From an uncultured Lachnospiraceae bacterium (lineage in GTDB: Bacteria > Bacillota > Clostridia > Lachnospirales > Lachnospiraceae): a stretch of DNA of 5,970 bases. The translations under genes were made by a program, and so were the position numbers. The first letter of the stretch is position 1; the number at the start of each line of letters is the position of its first letter. Below, piece after piece: positions 5,923 through 5,970 of this stretch. Below the pieces are notes generated by a model. The model was given only the letters and a program-made list of their open reading frames with translations, was not told where the DNA came from and searched no databases. The stretch covers positions 1 through 5,970 of the forward strand of contig CASGVX010000136.1 in NCBI GenBank assembly GCA_949346185.1, written 5' to 3'.

Positions 5923-5970
5923 CAGACCCTTTCTAACATGGAATTTTCTTTCCAGAAGCGGGAGCTTACC

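Larger units (their letters stand above)
5599..5970. other. AT-rich regulatory region upstream of the ABC operon
   Basis: These 372 bases contain no convincing gene and are visibly richer in A/T than the coding regions. Going right from the ATPase start they hold its ribosome binding site, a leader of about 100 bases, a candidate -10 (5706-5711), a response-regulator-like inverted repeat (5745-5758), and TTGTGTA direct repeats (5883-5922). A minus-strand frame open from the right edge ends at TGA 5874-5876, and a plus-strand ATG at 5938-5940 stays open to the edge. Neither has enough support to be called. Confidence 0.6.

Noticed and set aside
5874..5969. Minus-strand frame of 31 codons running in from the right edge to TGA 5874-5876
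   Set aside because: It is too short, a second minus-strand frame is equally open to 5878-5880, and the encoded residues come mostly from the TTGTGTA repeats. It could be a gene tail, but this window cannot show it.
5938..5970. Plus-strand ATG open to the window edge (MEFSFQKRELT)
   Set aside because: There is no ribosome binding site before it and only 11 codons are visible.

Overview
The window suggests a low-to-mid GC member of the Clostridia, most likely the Lachnospiraceae. This rests on strong AGGAGG-type ribosome binding sites, the style of the ExoA-type nuclease and ProC proteins, and a two-gene ABC transporter with a very large FtsX-type permease. No 16S or species-specific marker is present, so the assignment is an inference. 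All four convincing genes lie on the minus strand.

Layout from right to left, in the direction of transcription: (1) 5599-5970 is an AT-rich regulatory region without a convincing gene. It holds an inverted repeat matching, from memory, the BceR-type response-regulator box TnACA-N4-TGTAA, a candidate -10 element, and further right a set of TTGTGTA direct repeats spaced about one DNA turn apart. (2) 4915-5598 encodes an ABC ATPase of the MacB/LolD/BceA type. (3) 2117-4918 encodes a 933-residue permease built of two FtsX-type halves, overlapping the ATPase by an ATGA junction. (4) 1994-2070 holds two successive hairpins that probably end the transporter transcript. (5) 951-1745 is proC, pyrroline-5-carboxylate reductase, after about 250 bases without a convincing gene. 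(6) 83-838 is xth/exoA, an AP endonuclease/exonuclease III, followed by a small hairpin terminator candidate at the left edge.

The ATPase and permease form one transporter whose energy-coupling domain and two-fold pseudo-symmetric membrane part are made from one translationally coupled message. No membrane-fusion protein, two-component system or substrate gene lies in the window, so the substrate is unknown. The upstream box suggests control by an OmpR-family response regulator of the kind that senses cell-envelope attack, with peptide-antibiotic defence as the leading but unproven idea. proC and xth are ordinary housekeeping genes for proline synthesis and base-excision repair. They show no functional link to the transporter beyond orientation.

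I found no CRISPR array, tRNA, rRNA, complete insertion sequence or riboswitch. The most interesting part is the regulatory region right of 5599, together with the architecture of the permease.
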